Assembly: GCF_004827385.1 (NCBI RefSeq) | Contig: NZ_SRXN01000004.1 | Coordinates: 124,001 to 188,000, forward strand | Reading direction: 5' to 3' | DNA: 64,000 nt | Source: Ensifer sp. MPMI2T | GTDB lineage: Bacteria; Pseudomonadota; Alphaproteobacteria; Rhizobiales; Rhizobiaceae | Shown: piece by piece, positions 1 through 7,466 of the stretch | Position numbering within the stretch: the stretch's first letter is position 1 | How the letters are laid out: each line of letters begins with the position of its first letter | Notes under the pieces: generated by a model | Seen by the model: only the letters and a program-made list of their open reading frames with translations | Told to the model about the DNA's origin: nothing | Database searches by the model: none | Made by a program: the position numbers and the translations under genes

Positions 1-1
1 G

Positions 2-202
2 GGCAAGGTGCCGCTGGTGCATGAGGGCGAGGAGGGCGGGATCGTGCTTACCGGGCGGCTGGAGGTGACCGTCGATGACGAGCGGCGCATTCTCGGACCG
101 GGGGATGCGTATTATTTCGAAAGCCGGCGGCCGCACCGCTTCCGCTGCGTCGGGCCGGTGCCTTGCGAGGTGATCAGCGCCTGCACGCCGCCGACGTTTT
201 GA
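2..202 (+). CDS. Cupin domain, C-terminal end of a probable XRE-cupin transcriptional regulator (5' truncated)
   Basis: Only the last 66 residues are in the window; the frame is open to the left edge, so the true start lies outside. The visible part is a double-stranded beta-helix (cupin 2) strand pattern: an H-E-G-E-E-G-G segment, a G-R-L-E-V turn, then GPGDAYYFES followed by RPHRF, the usual second cupin motif. In the HTH-XRE/cupin regulator family the protein ends just after such a cupin, where a small effector is sensed, and this fits the length and ending seen. A stand-alone cupin protein is the alternative, since the DNA-binding part is not visible. Confidence 0.6.
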   Translation, partial: GKVPLVHEGEEGGIVLTGRLEVTVDDERRILGPGDAYYFESRRPHRFRCVGPVPCEVISACTPPTF

Positions 203-228
203 AGCGGGGGCGGAACGAGCGTGGGAAC

Positions 229-342
229 GCCTCTCATCCGGCCTGCCGGCCACCTTCTCCCCGTTTTGACGGGGAGAAGGGATCTGCCGCGCCGCCGAAG
301 CCCCTCTCCCCGCGTGCGGGGAAAGGGCTAGGGTGAGGGGCA
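229..342. repeat. RIME-like intergenic mosaic repeat
   Basis: Two GC-rich hairpins side by side (ttctccccgttttgacgggg and ctctccccgcgtgcgggg) framed by the ends tcatccggcctgccggccac and tagggtgagggg. The same frame recurs at 17604, 26920, 32728 and 37099. It occupies the gap between the cupin gene and the aminotransferase and probably acts in the RNA of both convergent transcripts. The family name is from memory of rhizobial RIME elements. Confidence 0.7.
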
Positions 343-374
343 TTTGAGACGAGAAGCAGAGGCCGAGGAGCCTC

Positions 375-1607
375 TCAAGAAAGCCGTGCGCAGGCGGCGG
401 CGATGCGGGTGAGCGCTTCCTTCAGCTCCGCTTCCGAGGTTGCATAGGAGATGCGGAAGAAGGGCGAAAGGCCGAAGGCCGAGCCCGGAACGACGGCGAC
501 ATGGGCGTCTTCGAGCAGATAGGCGCAGAAGTCCGTATCGGTTTCGATCGTCTTGCCCGATGGTGTCACCTTGCCGAGCATGCCGGCGCAGCCGGAGAAG
601 GTGTAAAAGGCACCTTCCGGGACGCGGCAATCCAGACCGTCGATGGCGTTCAGACCGCTGACGACGAGATCGCGGCGGCGCTGGAAGCTGGCGGTGCGCT
701 CTTTGAGGAAATCCTGCGGGCCATCGAGCGCAGCAACGGAGGCCGCCTGGCTGACCGAGGAGGGGCAGGAGGTCGCCTGGCTCTGGACAACGGCCATCGC
801 CTTGATGAGCGCGCGCGGGCCGCCGGCGTAGCCGATCCGCCAGCCGGTCATGGCATAGGCCTTCGATACGCCGTTGACGGTGAGCGTACGGTCCTTCAGC
901 CGAGGCTCGAGCTGGGCCGGGGTGACGAAGCGGAAGCCGTCATAGACGATGTGCTCATACATGTCGTCGACGAGCAGCCAGACATGCGGATGCTTGAGAA
1001 GCACCTCGAGCAGCGGCCGGTAATCGGCCGCGCTGTAGGCGGCACCGGACGGGTTCGAGGGCGAGTTGAGCAACACCCAGCGTGTCTTCGGCGTAATCGC
1101 TGCTTCGAGCTTGTCGGCAGTGAGGCGAAAGCCGGAAGAGGCATCGCAGGCGATCAGCACCGGCTTGCCTTCGCAGATCTGGACGATGTCCGAATAGGAG
1201 GTCCAGTAGGGCGTCGGGATGATCACCTCATCGCCGGGATTGATCGACGCCATCATGGCGTTGAAGAGAATCTGCTTGGCGCCGGTCGCAACCGTGATCT
1301 CGTCTGTCTCATAGGCGAGACCGTTCTCGCGCTGGAACTTTTCGCGGATCGCCTTCTTCAATTCCGGCGTGCCGTCGAGCGCGGTGTATTTCGTCTCGCC
1401 GCGCTGGATCGCGTCTGAGGCCGCTTGCTTGACGTGGTCCGGCGTGTCGAAGTCCGGCTCGCCGGCGCCGAGGATGATCACCGGCTTGCCTTCGCGCTTC
1501 ATGGCGTTGGCGCGTGCGCCGATCTTCAGGATTTCGGAAACGCCGATCGAGGCGATCCGCGAGGCGGGCAGAAAGCCCGCCTCCTTCACCGTTGCATTGA
1601 TGGTCAT
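375..1607 (-). CDS. PLP-dependent aspartate/aromatic-type aminotransferase, candidate 2-aminoadipate aminotransferase
   Basis: A 410-residue fold-type I aminotransferase of the AspC/AatA Igamma subgroup. Visible are the GAGEPDFDTP N-terminal substrate segment (about residues 47-56), the NSPSNPSG cofactor-pocket motif (181-188) and the Schiff-base lysine in VSKAYAMTGWR (Lys249), plus a C-terminal FRISYATS with the carboxylate-binding arginine. Enzymes of this group use aspartate, glutamate or aromatic amino acids with 2-oxoglutarate. Here it is the last gene of an operon with an ALDH7, a DUF1338 dioxygenase and a 2-hydroxyacid dehydrogenase, so I infer that it converts 2-aminoadipate to 2-oxoadipate, perhaps besides aspartate. 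The family does not by itself fix the substrate. The gap to the upstream dehydrogenase gene is 42 bp. Confidence 0.85.
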   Translation of the reverse strand: MTINATVKEAGFLPASRIASIGVSEILKIGARANAMKREGKPVIILGAGEPDFDTPDHVKQAASDAIQRGETKYTALDGTPELKKAIREKFQRENGLAYETDEITVATGAKQILFNAMMASINPGDEVIIPTPYWTSYSDIVQICEGKPVLIACDASSGFRLTADKLEAAITPKTRWVLLNSPSNPSGAAYSAADYRPLLEVLLKHPHVWLLVDDMYEHIVYDGFRFVTPAQLEPRLKDRTLTVNGVSKAYAMTGWRIGYAGGPRALIKAMAVVQSQATSCPSSVSQAASVAALDGPQDFLKERTASFQRRRDLVVSGLNAIDGLDCRVPEGAFYTFSGCAGMLGKVTPSGKTIETDTDFCAYLLEDAHVAVVPGSAFGLSPFFRISYATSEAELKEALTRIAAACARLS

Positions 1608-1649
1608 GTCCGATCCTATTCGAGGCTGTCGCTTATTCGATGTCGCCGA

Positions 1650-3182
1650 TCATTCGATATCGAACGAGACGCCCTGCGCCAGCGGCAGAGCCTTCGAATA
1701 GTTCACCGTGTTGGTGGCCCGGCGCATATAGGCCTTCCAGGCATCGGAGCCGGATTCACGGCCGCCGCCGGTCTCCTTTTCACCGCCGAAGGCGCCGCCG
1801 ATTTCCGCACCGGAGGTGCCGATATTGACATTGGCGATACCGCAATCCGAGCCGTCGGCCGCCAGGAAGCGCTCCGATTCCTGCATGTCGCGGGTGAAGA
1901 TCGAGGACGAAAGCCCGGCCGCGACGGCGTTATGCTCGGTGAGCACCGCGTCGAAGTCGCTGTATTTCATGATGTATAGGATCGGCGCGAAGGTTTCTTC
2001 GAGGACTGGCCCCTCCTGCTTCGGCATTTCGACGAGTGCCGGCTTTACGTAGTAGCCGTGCTGATGCCCGAGCTCAACGCGCTCGCCACCAGTGACGGCG
2101 CCGCCATGGGCCTTCGCCTCCGTGATCGCCTTCTGCATGTTGTCAAAGGCGGCCTTATCGACGAGCGGGCCGACGAGAGCGGTCGATTCCAATGGATTTC
2201 CGACGGAAACAGACTGGTAGGCTTTTTTCAGGCGCGGAACGAGCTGGTCGTAGACGCTTTCATGGACGAAGAGGCGGCGCAGCGTCGTGCAACGCTGGCC
2301 GGCGGTGCCCATGGCGCCAAAGGCGATGGCGCGGAGCGCCATGTCGAGATCGGCAGACGGGCAGACAATACCGGCATTGTTGCCGCCAAGTTCGAGGATG
2401 GCACGGGCAAAGCGCTTCGCAAGACGCGGGCCGACTTCGCGGCCCATGCGGGTCGAGCCGGTGGCCGAGACGAGGGGTACCTTCGGATGATCGACAAGTA
2501 CTTCGCCGATCGTGCGGTCGCCGATCAGCACCTGCGACAGGCCTTCGGGCGCATCGCCGAAGCGGGCGAGGGCACGCTCAAGGATCGCCTGCGATGCAAG
2601 GGCGGTGAGCGGCGTCTTTTCCGACGGCTTCCAGACGACGGCATTGCCGCAGACGAGTGCCAGCGCTGCGTTCCACGACCAGACGGCGACCGGGAAGTTG
2701 AAGGCGGAAATGATGCCGACGACGCCGAGCGGATGCCAGGTTTCCATCATGCGGTGGCCCGGGCGTTCTGTGGCGATGGTCAGGCCGTAAAGCTGCCGGG
2801 AAAGACCGACCGCAAAATCGCAGATGTCGATCATTTCCTGCACTTCGCCGAGGCCCTCCGACGGGATCTTGCCGGCTTCGAGCGAGACCAGGCGGCCGAG
2901 GTCGGCCTTGAAGGCGCGCAATTCCTCTCCGAGCAGGCGGACGAGCTCGCCGCGCTTCGGCGCCGGCACGAGACGCCAGGCGCGGAACGCCTCGTTGGCC
3001 CGTTCGATCCGGGCCGCGGCTTCGGCGGCCGAGACGGTCTTCAGGCTTGCAATCTGTTCGCCGGTGACCGGGCTGTAGGAGGGCATTTCACCGCCAACAT
3101 AAAGTTCGCGGGCGACGCCCATCTTGTCGAGTAGGGCGGCGGCCTCCTTGGCGACGTCGACTTTCTTGGTTGCAATGTTCAT
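1650..3182 (-). CDS. Aldehyde dehydrogenase of the ALDH7 (antiquitin) type, 2-aminoadipate 6-semialdehyde dehydrogenase
   Basis: A 510-residue NAD-dependent aldehyde dehydrogenase. The catalytic cysteine is Cys298 in GTAGQRCTTLRR and the general base Glu264 in LELGGNN; the NN after LELGG and the QRCTT context are characteristic of ALDH7 rather than of succinic semialdehyde or betaine aldehyde dehydrogenases. The C-terminal GGEKETGGGRESGSDAWKAY is also typical of this family. ALDH7 members oxidise alpha-aminoadipic semialdehyde/piperideine-6-carboxylate to 2-aminoadipate in lysine breakdown (amaB/pcd in pseudomonads). The neighbours supply the following steps, which supports the assignment. 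No signal peptide; cytosolic. Confidence 0.88.
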   Translation of the reverse strand: MNIATKKVDVAKEAAALLDKMGVARELYVGGEMPSYSPVTGEQIASLKTVSAAEAAARIERANEAFRAWRLVPAPKRGELVRLLGEELRAFKADLGRLVSLEAGKIPSEGLGEVQEMIDICDFAVGLSRQLYGLTIATERPGHRMMETWHPLGVVGIISAFNFPVAVWSWNAALALVCGNAVVWKPSEKTPLTALASQAILERALARFGDAPEGLSQVLIGDRTIGEVLVDHPKVPLVSATGSTRMGREVGPRLAKRFARAILELGGNNAGIVCPSADLDMALRAIAFGAMGTAGQRCTTLRRLFVHESVYDQLVPRLKKAYQSVSVGNPLESTALVGPLVDKAAFDNMQKAITEAKAHGGAVTGGERVELGHQHGYYVKPALVEMPKQEGPVLEETFAPILYIMKYSDFDAVLTEHNAVAAGLSSSIFTRDMQESERFLAADGSDCGIANVNIGTSGAEIGGAFGGEKETGGGRESGSDAWKAYMRRATNTVNYSKALPLAQGVSFDIE

Positions 3183-3227
3183 CTCAACTGACTCCCGTTT
3201 GTCTCATTTGTTGGTTGCGCGGAATGC

Positions 3228-3262
3228 GGGCGGAAAACCGCTTCACACTTTTCCTCATCCCG
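3228..3262. repeat. Short dispersed repeat, gcggaaaaccgcttcacac type
   Basis: A small hairpin (gcggaaaaccgc) followed by a conserved tail ending cctcatcccgc. Related copies stand at 36617, 53479 and 63326. This copy lies in the 85-bp gap between two genes of the leftward operon, just upstream of the aldehyde dehydrogenase, where it could stabilise or process the mRNA. Confidence 0.5.
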
Positions 3263-3267
3263 CGGGT

Positions 3268-4689
3268 TCAACCAAAACACACGCTGCCGAGTTTTCCCGG
3301 CGATGTAAGTGTTTTCAGGCCGCCGGCCATCTCTTTCAGTTTTTCCGGCGTGTAGAAATCGTAGAAGGCCTGGTTTCGCCGGCCGATCGCATGTTCGGCG
3401 CTGAAGCTGCCGCCATATTGCTCGACGGCCACCGCGAAGACCCATTCGCGTAACCGCTGTTCGAAGCTCGCCTCGGTCAATAGCGGACTATCCTTCGCCA
3501 CGACAAGATTGAAATGCACGCCACCGTCGCCGATATGGCCGAAATCGCAGACGGTGACGCCCGGAAACTTGTCGAGCATCTCGGCCTTCATATGGTCGCA
3601 GAAGGTCATGATATCACCTCTGCGGAAGGAAAGATCGAAGGCGATCAGCTTGCCGAGGTGCTTCACTCCTTCGGAAAGCGCGTGGCGAAGCGCCCAGGTC
3701 TCGTGCGGCGGACCGACGAAGGCGTCCGCGAGCGGTGCTTCTTCCGATTCCCAGATTTCGGCGAGCACGCCTTCGAGAACGGCATCGAGCGACTGTTCAC
3801 CCTCGCGCGGCGCCCAGGTCCGGGAGATTTCGGCGAGGATCACATAGTCGGGGACATTGCCGCCCTGGAACGGATTCTTCAGCGACGGCACGTGAGCGAA
3901 GGTGGCTGCGATCGCGTTCTTCGACATGCCTTCGAAGGCCGAAAGGTAGGCGCCAAGACGCTCTTCCATCGCTTTCAGCAGCGGCATCACATGGGCGCCA
4001 CTCGCCGGGACGAGGAAAGCCGTCGCCGTCTGTTTCGGCACCCGCTCGAGATTGAGCACGCATTCGGTGACGATGCCGAAGGCGCCGGAGGTGCCGATGA
4101 AGATCTGCTTCCAGTCAACACCGGTATTGTTCTTGCGCAGGTCGCAATTGAGGTCGAGAACGGTGCCGTCCTCGTCAGCGAGCACTACCTTCAAGCCCAG
4201 CGTGTTGCGGCGCACGTCGCCGTATTTCAGGAAGCGCGAGCCGCCGGTGTTGGTCGCGATCATGCCGCCAATGCGCGGATCGGCGCCAAGGTCGATCGGG
4301 AAGAACAGGTCGTGCTCCTCCAGCCGCCGGTTGAGCTCGGTGAGCCGAAAGCCTGCGTCGACGCGGACCGAGCGATTGTCGAGGTCGAGCGCAAACTGGC
4401 GCGCCAGCCGGTCGAGGCTGAGGAGTACTTCGTTGCCCGAGCCGTCCGGCGTCGAGCCCGAGACGAGACCGGTATTGCCGGATTGCGGGATGAGGGCGAT
4501 GCCGTTGCGGACGCAATAGGAAACGGCCGCGGAAACCTCCGCCGTTGTCGCCGGGCGCAGCACCGCCGCCGCGCGGCCCCGGTCGTAGCGCGCCCCGGTC
4601 TCATAGGCTTCCATGTCCTCTTGACGCGTGACGACGCCCTTGTCGCCAAGGATCTTCGTCAACGCGTCGATATGTTCCTGTGCAATCAT
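3268..4689 (-). CDS. FAD-binding oxidoreductase (FAD_binding_4 / C-terminal FAD-oxidase), probable D-2-hydroxyglutarate dehydrogenase
   Basis: 473 residues, GlcD/D2HGDH/D-lactate dehydrogenase-like. The N-terminal half carries the PCMH-type FAD-binding pattern (LRPATTAEVSAAV, then IPQSGNTGLVSGS and DLGADPRIGGMIATNTGG); the C-terminal half has CDFGHIGDGGVHFNLVV with the metal-ligand histidines and EHAIGRRNQ. I start it at the ATG giving MIAQEHIDAL, 10 bp after the upstream stop, since the longer open frame runs back inside the DUF1338 gene. In characterised lysine pathways, D-2-hydroxyglutarate made by the DUF1338 enzyme is oxidised to 2-oxoglutarate by such a flavoprotein; that substrate is inferred from context. 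The C-terminus (SPGKLGSVCFG) is a little unlike the usual NPGK ending. Confidence 0.82.
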   Translation of the reverse strand: MIAQEHIDALTKILGDKGVVTRQEDMEAYETGARYDRGRAAAVLRPATTAEVSAAVSYCVRNGIALIPQSGNTGLVSGSTPDGSGNEVLLSLDRLARQFALDLDNRSVRVDAGFRLTELNRRLEEHDLFFPIDLGADPRIGGMIATNTGGSRFLKYGDVRRNTLGLKVVLADEDGTVLDLNCDLRKNNTGVDWKQIFIGTSGAFGIVTECVLNLERVPKQTATAFLVPASGAHVMPLLKAMEERLGAYLSAFEGMSKNAIAATFAHVPSLKNPFQGGNVPDYVILAEISRTWAPREGEQSLDAVLEGVLAEIWESEEAPLADAFVGPPHETWALRHALSEGVKHLGKLIAFDLSFRRGDIMTFCDHMKAEMLDKFPGVTVCDFGHIGDGGVHFNLVVAKDSPLLTEASFEQRLREWVFAVAVEQYGGSFSAEHAIGRRNQAFYDFYTPEKLKEMAGGLKTLTSPGKLGSVCFG

Positions 4690-4699
4690 CGTTGGCGTA

Positions 4700-6100
4700 T
4701 CATTCCGCTGCCATCGTCGCCGTGAGTGCCTGAAGGCAGCTTTCGATCGAGGCCTGTTCGATACCGGCATATTGATCGAACTCATTGAGGACGGCCACAC
4801 CCAGATCGGCCTCGAAGCGCTTCTGGTTCGGACTTGCAACGAATTCCTGCTGGGCGCCGTCACCGAGGTTCGACTGGAAGATACCGGCGGCGCTGACCGG
4901 AAGGAAGTCCTCGTAGACGATCGGATCGAACTGCACCAAACCGTCGGCGATCAGGGACTTGAGGTCGCGTCGGCCGGGGAGCTTCGTCTGCCGGCCCTTT
5001 TCCGTCAGAGAATAGCTGAAATAGCCGAGCCCTGCCTCACCGATTTCCGCCCAGCTGTCCGGGAAGCCTCGAAATGCCTCGGCGAGGGCCGCTTCATACG
5101 CCTTGGCGTTGGAGCCGTCGGCGGCAGGCCGCACGATCTTGCGCGATTCGTCGAGCAGCCGGTCGTAGAGGCTGCGGCCCTTCGGCGTCAGCGCGATGCC
5201 GCGCTGCTCGATCTCGCCGAAGCGGGCGGTGTGCGAGCCGGCCTTCCATGCGCCCTCGCCGTCGCGGAAGGAGACGGGCTCCTCAAGCGCCTTGAAGGAG
5301 GTCTGGCGGAGCAGGATCGGGCACTTCCGGGTCGGTGGCCCTTCGACGACGGCTTTGGGGGCGATGCCGTATTCGGGCATCAGCGCCTGCACCTTGTCGA
5401 TGTCGAGCGTGCGCGGCGTCAGGTGGTTGATGTGCGGCCCCTTGAAGGAGACGACGTCGGCGATAAGCCGGTGCGCGTCGTGCAGGCGCTTGTACATGTC
5501 GGCGCTGACATTGGCCTCGTCGTGCCAGCGGAAAGTTTCGAGCACCGCGGCGACGAAACATTCAGCATCGGCCTTGTCGAGCCCGCCGTCACGCTCGGCC
5601 TTTTCGGTAAGCTCGATCGCGGCGGAGGTGAAGATCCGGCGTTCGCTCAGAATCGCCTCCGCCTCGGCACGCAGGGCCTCGTCGGCGATGAGCTCGAGCC
5701 TCAGCAGCGATGTGAAGACGCGGAAGGGATTGCGCTTCAACGCGGCATCGCCGACCGGTCGGAAAGCGGTCGAATGGACCGGCACGCCGGCGGTCGAAAG
5801 GTCGTAATAGCCGACCGGACACATGCCCATGACGGCGAAGACGCGGCGCATCATCGCAAGTTCGGCCGGCGTACCAAGGCGAATCGCCCCGTGGCGCTCC
5901 TCCGAGATGCGGTCGAGCGAGTCCGTCGCTTCCAGGCGGCCCTTCAGCGTCGCGTCCGCCGCCAGCGTATCGGCGTTGACCTTCGCCACCAGTTCCATGA
6001 GCGTGCCATAGGCCGGCACCTCTTCGCGGTACATGACCGACATGGCGGCAGAGAAGGCTGAGCGGATCTCGTCGGCGGATACGAAACTATTTTCTTTCAC
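4700..6100 (-). CDS. DUF1338 (HglS/YdcJ-like) 2-oxoadipate dioxygenase/decarboxylase
   Basis: 466 residues counted from a GTG start at 6100; a start at 6139 is open but has no ribosome site, while GTG is preceded by gaggcga. Family members are non-haem Fe(II) enzymes that turn 2-oxoadipate into D-2-hydroxyglutarate with loss of CO2. With the GTG start, His70 and Arg74 lie in ERHGAIRLG and His226 in GPHINHL, the same numbers I recall for the metal and substrate residues of Pseudomonas HglS; the third ligand would be Glu296 in FGEIEQRG. This is the first gene of the leftward operon, divergent from a LysR gene. It is the gene that most specifically points to lysine/2-aminoadipate degradation. 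Confidence 0.88.
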   Translation of the reverse strand: MKENSFVSADEIRSAFSAAMSVMYREEVPAYGTLMELVAKVNADTLAADATLKGRLEATDSLDRISEERHGAIRLGTPAELAMMRRVFAVMGMCPVGYYDLSTAGVPVHSTAFRPVGDAALKRNPFRVFTSLLRLELIADEALRAEAEAILSERRIFTSAAIELTEKAERDGGLDKADAECFVAAVLETFRWHDEANVSADMYKRLHDAHRLIADVVSFKGPHINHLTPRTLDIDKVQALMPEYGIAPKAVVEGPPTRKCPILLRQTSFKALEEPVSFRDGEGAWKAGSHTARFGEIEQRGIALTPKGRSLYDRLLDESRKIVRPAADGSNAKAYEAALAEAFRGFPDSWAEIGEAGLGYFSYSLTEKGRQTKLPGRRDLKSLIADGLVQFDPIVYEDFLPVSAAGIFQSNLGDGAQQEFVASPNQKRFEADLGVAVLNEFDQYAGIEQASIESCLQALTATMAAE

Positions 6101-6213
6101 TGTGGCTCGCCTCGCGCTAAGGGTGAAGGACAAGGTCATTCTTATTTCTGATCATATCCGAACGACGCAGCCTTGGATCGCGCTGCTTCTGACTATGTTG
6201 ATGCGAGGCTGGA
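6101..6213. promoter_or_regulatory. Divergent promoter region of the 2-aminoadipate operon and its LysR regulator
   Basis: 113 bp separate the operon start from the LysR start. Such a divergent layout is the normal position for LysR-type binding, with autorepression of the regulator and activation of the operon. I see an AT-richer stretch around 6139-6160 but cannot define a T-N11-A box with certainty. Confidence 0.45.
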
Positions 6214-7107
6214 ATGAAGTTAAGCCGACGACTGGTTCCTGACGTGACGACGCTGCAGGCCTTCGAATGCGCCGCGCGCCACGGCAGCTTCACCCAGGCC
6301 GCGGCCGAGCTCAACCTCACGCAAAGTGCCGTCAGCCGACAGATCAAGGACCTCGAAACCCAGCTCGGCGTCCTGCTCTTCGAACGCGTCCGCCAGCGGG
6401 TCATCCTTTCCGACGCCGGGCAGAAGTTTTTGCCGGAAGTCCGGCGGCTGCTGCACCAGACCGAGGAATTGATGGTGCGAGCCATGGCTTCGGCGCGCGC
6501 CGACTCGACTCTCGCGATCGCATCGCTGCCGACCTTCGGCAGCCGCTGGCTGGTGCCGCGCCTGCCCGATTTCCTGAGACGCCATCCGGGCACCGTTCTC
6601 AATATTGCCTCGCGCTCGGCACCGTTTGATTTCGACGAGCAGAATTTCGATCTGGCGATCCACTACGGCCAGCCGGTTTGGGCGCGGGCAACCTGCAGCT
6701 ACCTCTGCAGCGAAGTCATCGTTCCGGCTGCCAGTCCGTCGCTGCTCATGGCCAATCCGGTCGAGGCGCCGGAGGATATCGGCGGCGGCCCGCTCCTCCA
6801 TCTCGCCACGCGTCCCAAGCTCTGGGCGCATTGGTTCGAGACAAATGGGGTGGACGGACATGGCGCCTATCGCGGCAACCGCTTCGACCAATTCTCGATG
6901 GTGATCGAGGCGGCAACCGCAGGTCTCGGTTTTGCCCTTTTGCCTCGTTATCTGATCGAGCAGGAGCTCGCCGCAGGCACGCTGCGGATCGTTCTCGATC
7001 GACCGATGCAGACCGAAAACAGTTATTATCTCGCCGTTCCGGAGGGCAAGCGTGAAAACCCGATCAGCCTCGCTTTCAGGGAATGGATCACTGAACAGGT
7101 CGGTTGA
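6214..7107 (+). CDS. LysR-family transcriptional regulator (GcvA-like)
   Basis: 297 residues. The N-terminal winged helix-turn-helix is clear: LQAFECAARHGSFTQAAAEL then LTQSAVSRQIKDLE (residues about 14-50), followed by the linker helix and an effector-binding domain of the periplasmic-binding type 2 fold (DFDEQNFDLAIHYG, VPAASPSLL, GLGFALLPRYLIEQEL). The NLTQSAVSRQIK form and the DLAIRYG-like strand are typical of the GcvA subgroup that often controls amino-acid catabolism. It is divergent from the 2-aminoadipate operon, so I infer that it controls this operon with a pathway intermediate as co-inducer. Confidence 0.88.
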   Translation: MKLSRRLVPDVTTLQAFECAARHGSFTQAAAELNLTQSAVSRQIKDLETQLGVLLFERVRQRVILSDAGQKFLPEVRRLLHQTEELMVRAMASARADSTLAIASLPTFGSRWLVPRLPDFLRRHPGTVLNIASRSAPFDFDEQNFDLAIHYGQPVWARATCSYLCSEVIVPAASPSLLMANPVEAPEDIGGGPLLHLATRPKLWAHWFETNGVDGHGAYRGNRFDQFSMVIEAATAGLGFALLPRYLIEQELAAGTLRIVLDRPMQTENSYYLAVPEGKRENPISLAFREWITEQVG

Positions 7108-7466
7108 GCTCGACCCGACGTGGACCGCCTGACGCGGGATCTTTGCCGGCGGCTTAGCGTTTCGTGCCGCCATGCCGTGACACGACCAGGAAGGGGCTGA
7201 CTTGACAGGAACGTTCATCGAGCTGGCGGGAGTGCGTGCATTGGTCCGCTTCCTCCCGTTCCGGGCTTGCCCAATTCGTCTGCACCTGCGCTCGCAATCC
7301 TTGCAAGCTGCTGACACTGTGGCTAAAAAATGCCATTTTCATGCATCACGCGGCCGTGAAATCCGACGCGCCGTCGGCTTTGCGATCTCCGATGCCCAAG
7401 TCCCAGGCGGCGCCCGCTTCCGGCGCCTTCCCGCCTTCGGGAGGATGACGGCGGATGGGAGGACAC
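7108..7466 (+). promoter_or_regulatory. 359-bp leader upstream of ndvB with a candidate promoter
   Basis: No convincing gene. A possible rhizobial sigma-70 promoter is cttgca (7300-7305), a 17-nt spacer, then ctaaaa (7323-7328), close to the CTTGAC-N17-CTATAT pattern and about 135 bp before the start codon. A strong Shine-Dalgarno, gggagg at 7457-7462, precedes the ATG at 7467. The promoter call is tentative. Confidence 0.35.

Noticed and set aside
3268-4863. Longer start for the FAD-linked dehydrogenase at 4863
   Set aside because: The extra 58 residues overlap the DUF1338 gene and are not FAD-domain-like; the ATG at 4689 fits operon spacing.
7210-7236. ggaac at about 7209 as an RpoE2-type promoter for ndvB
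   Set aside because: The base pair at the required 18-19 nt spacing is not tt, unlike the site before rpoH2.
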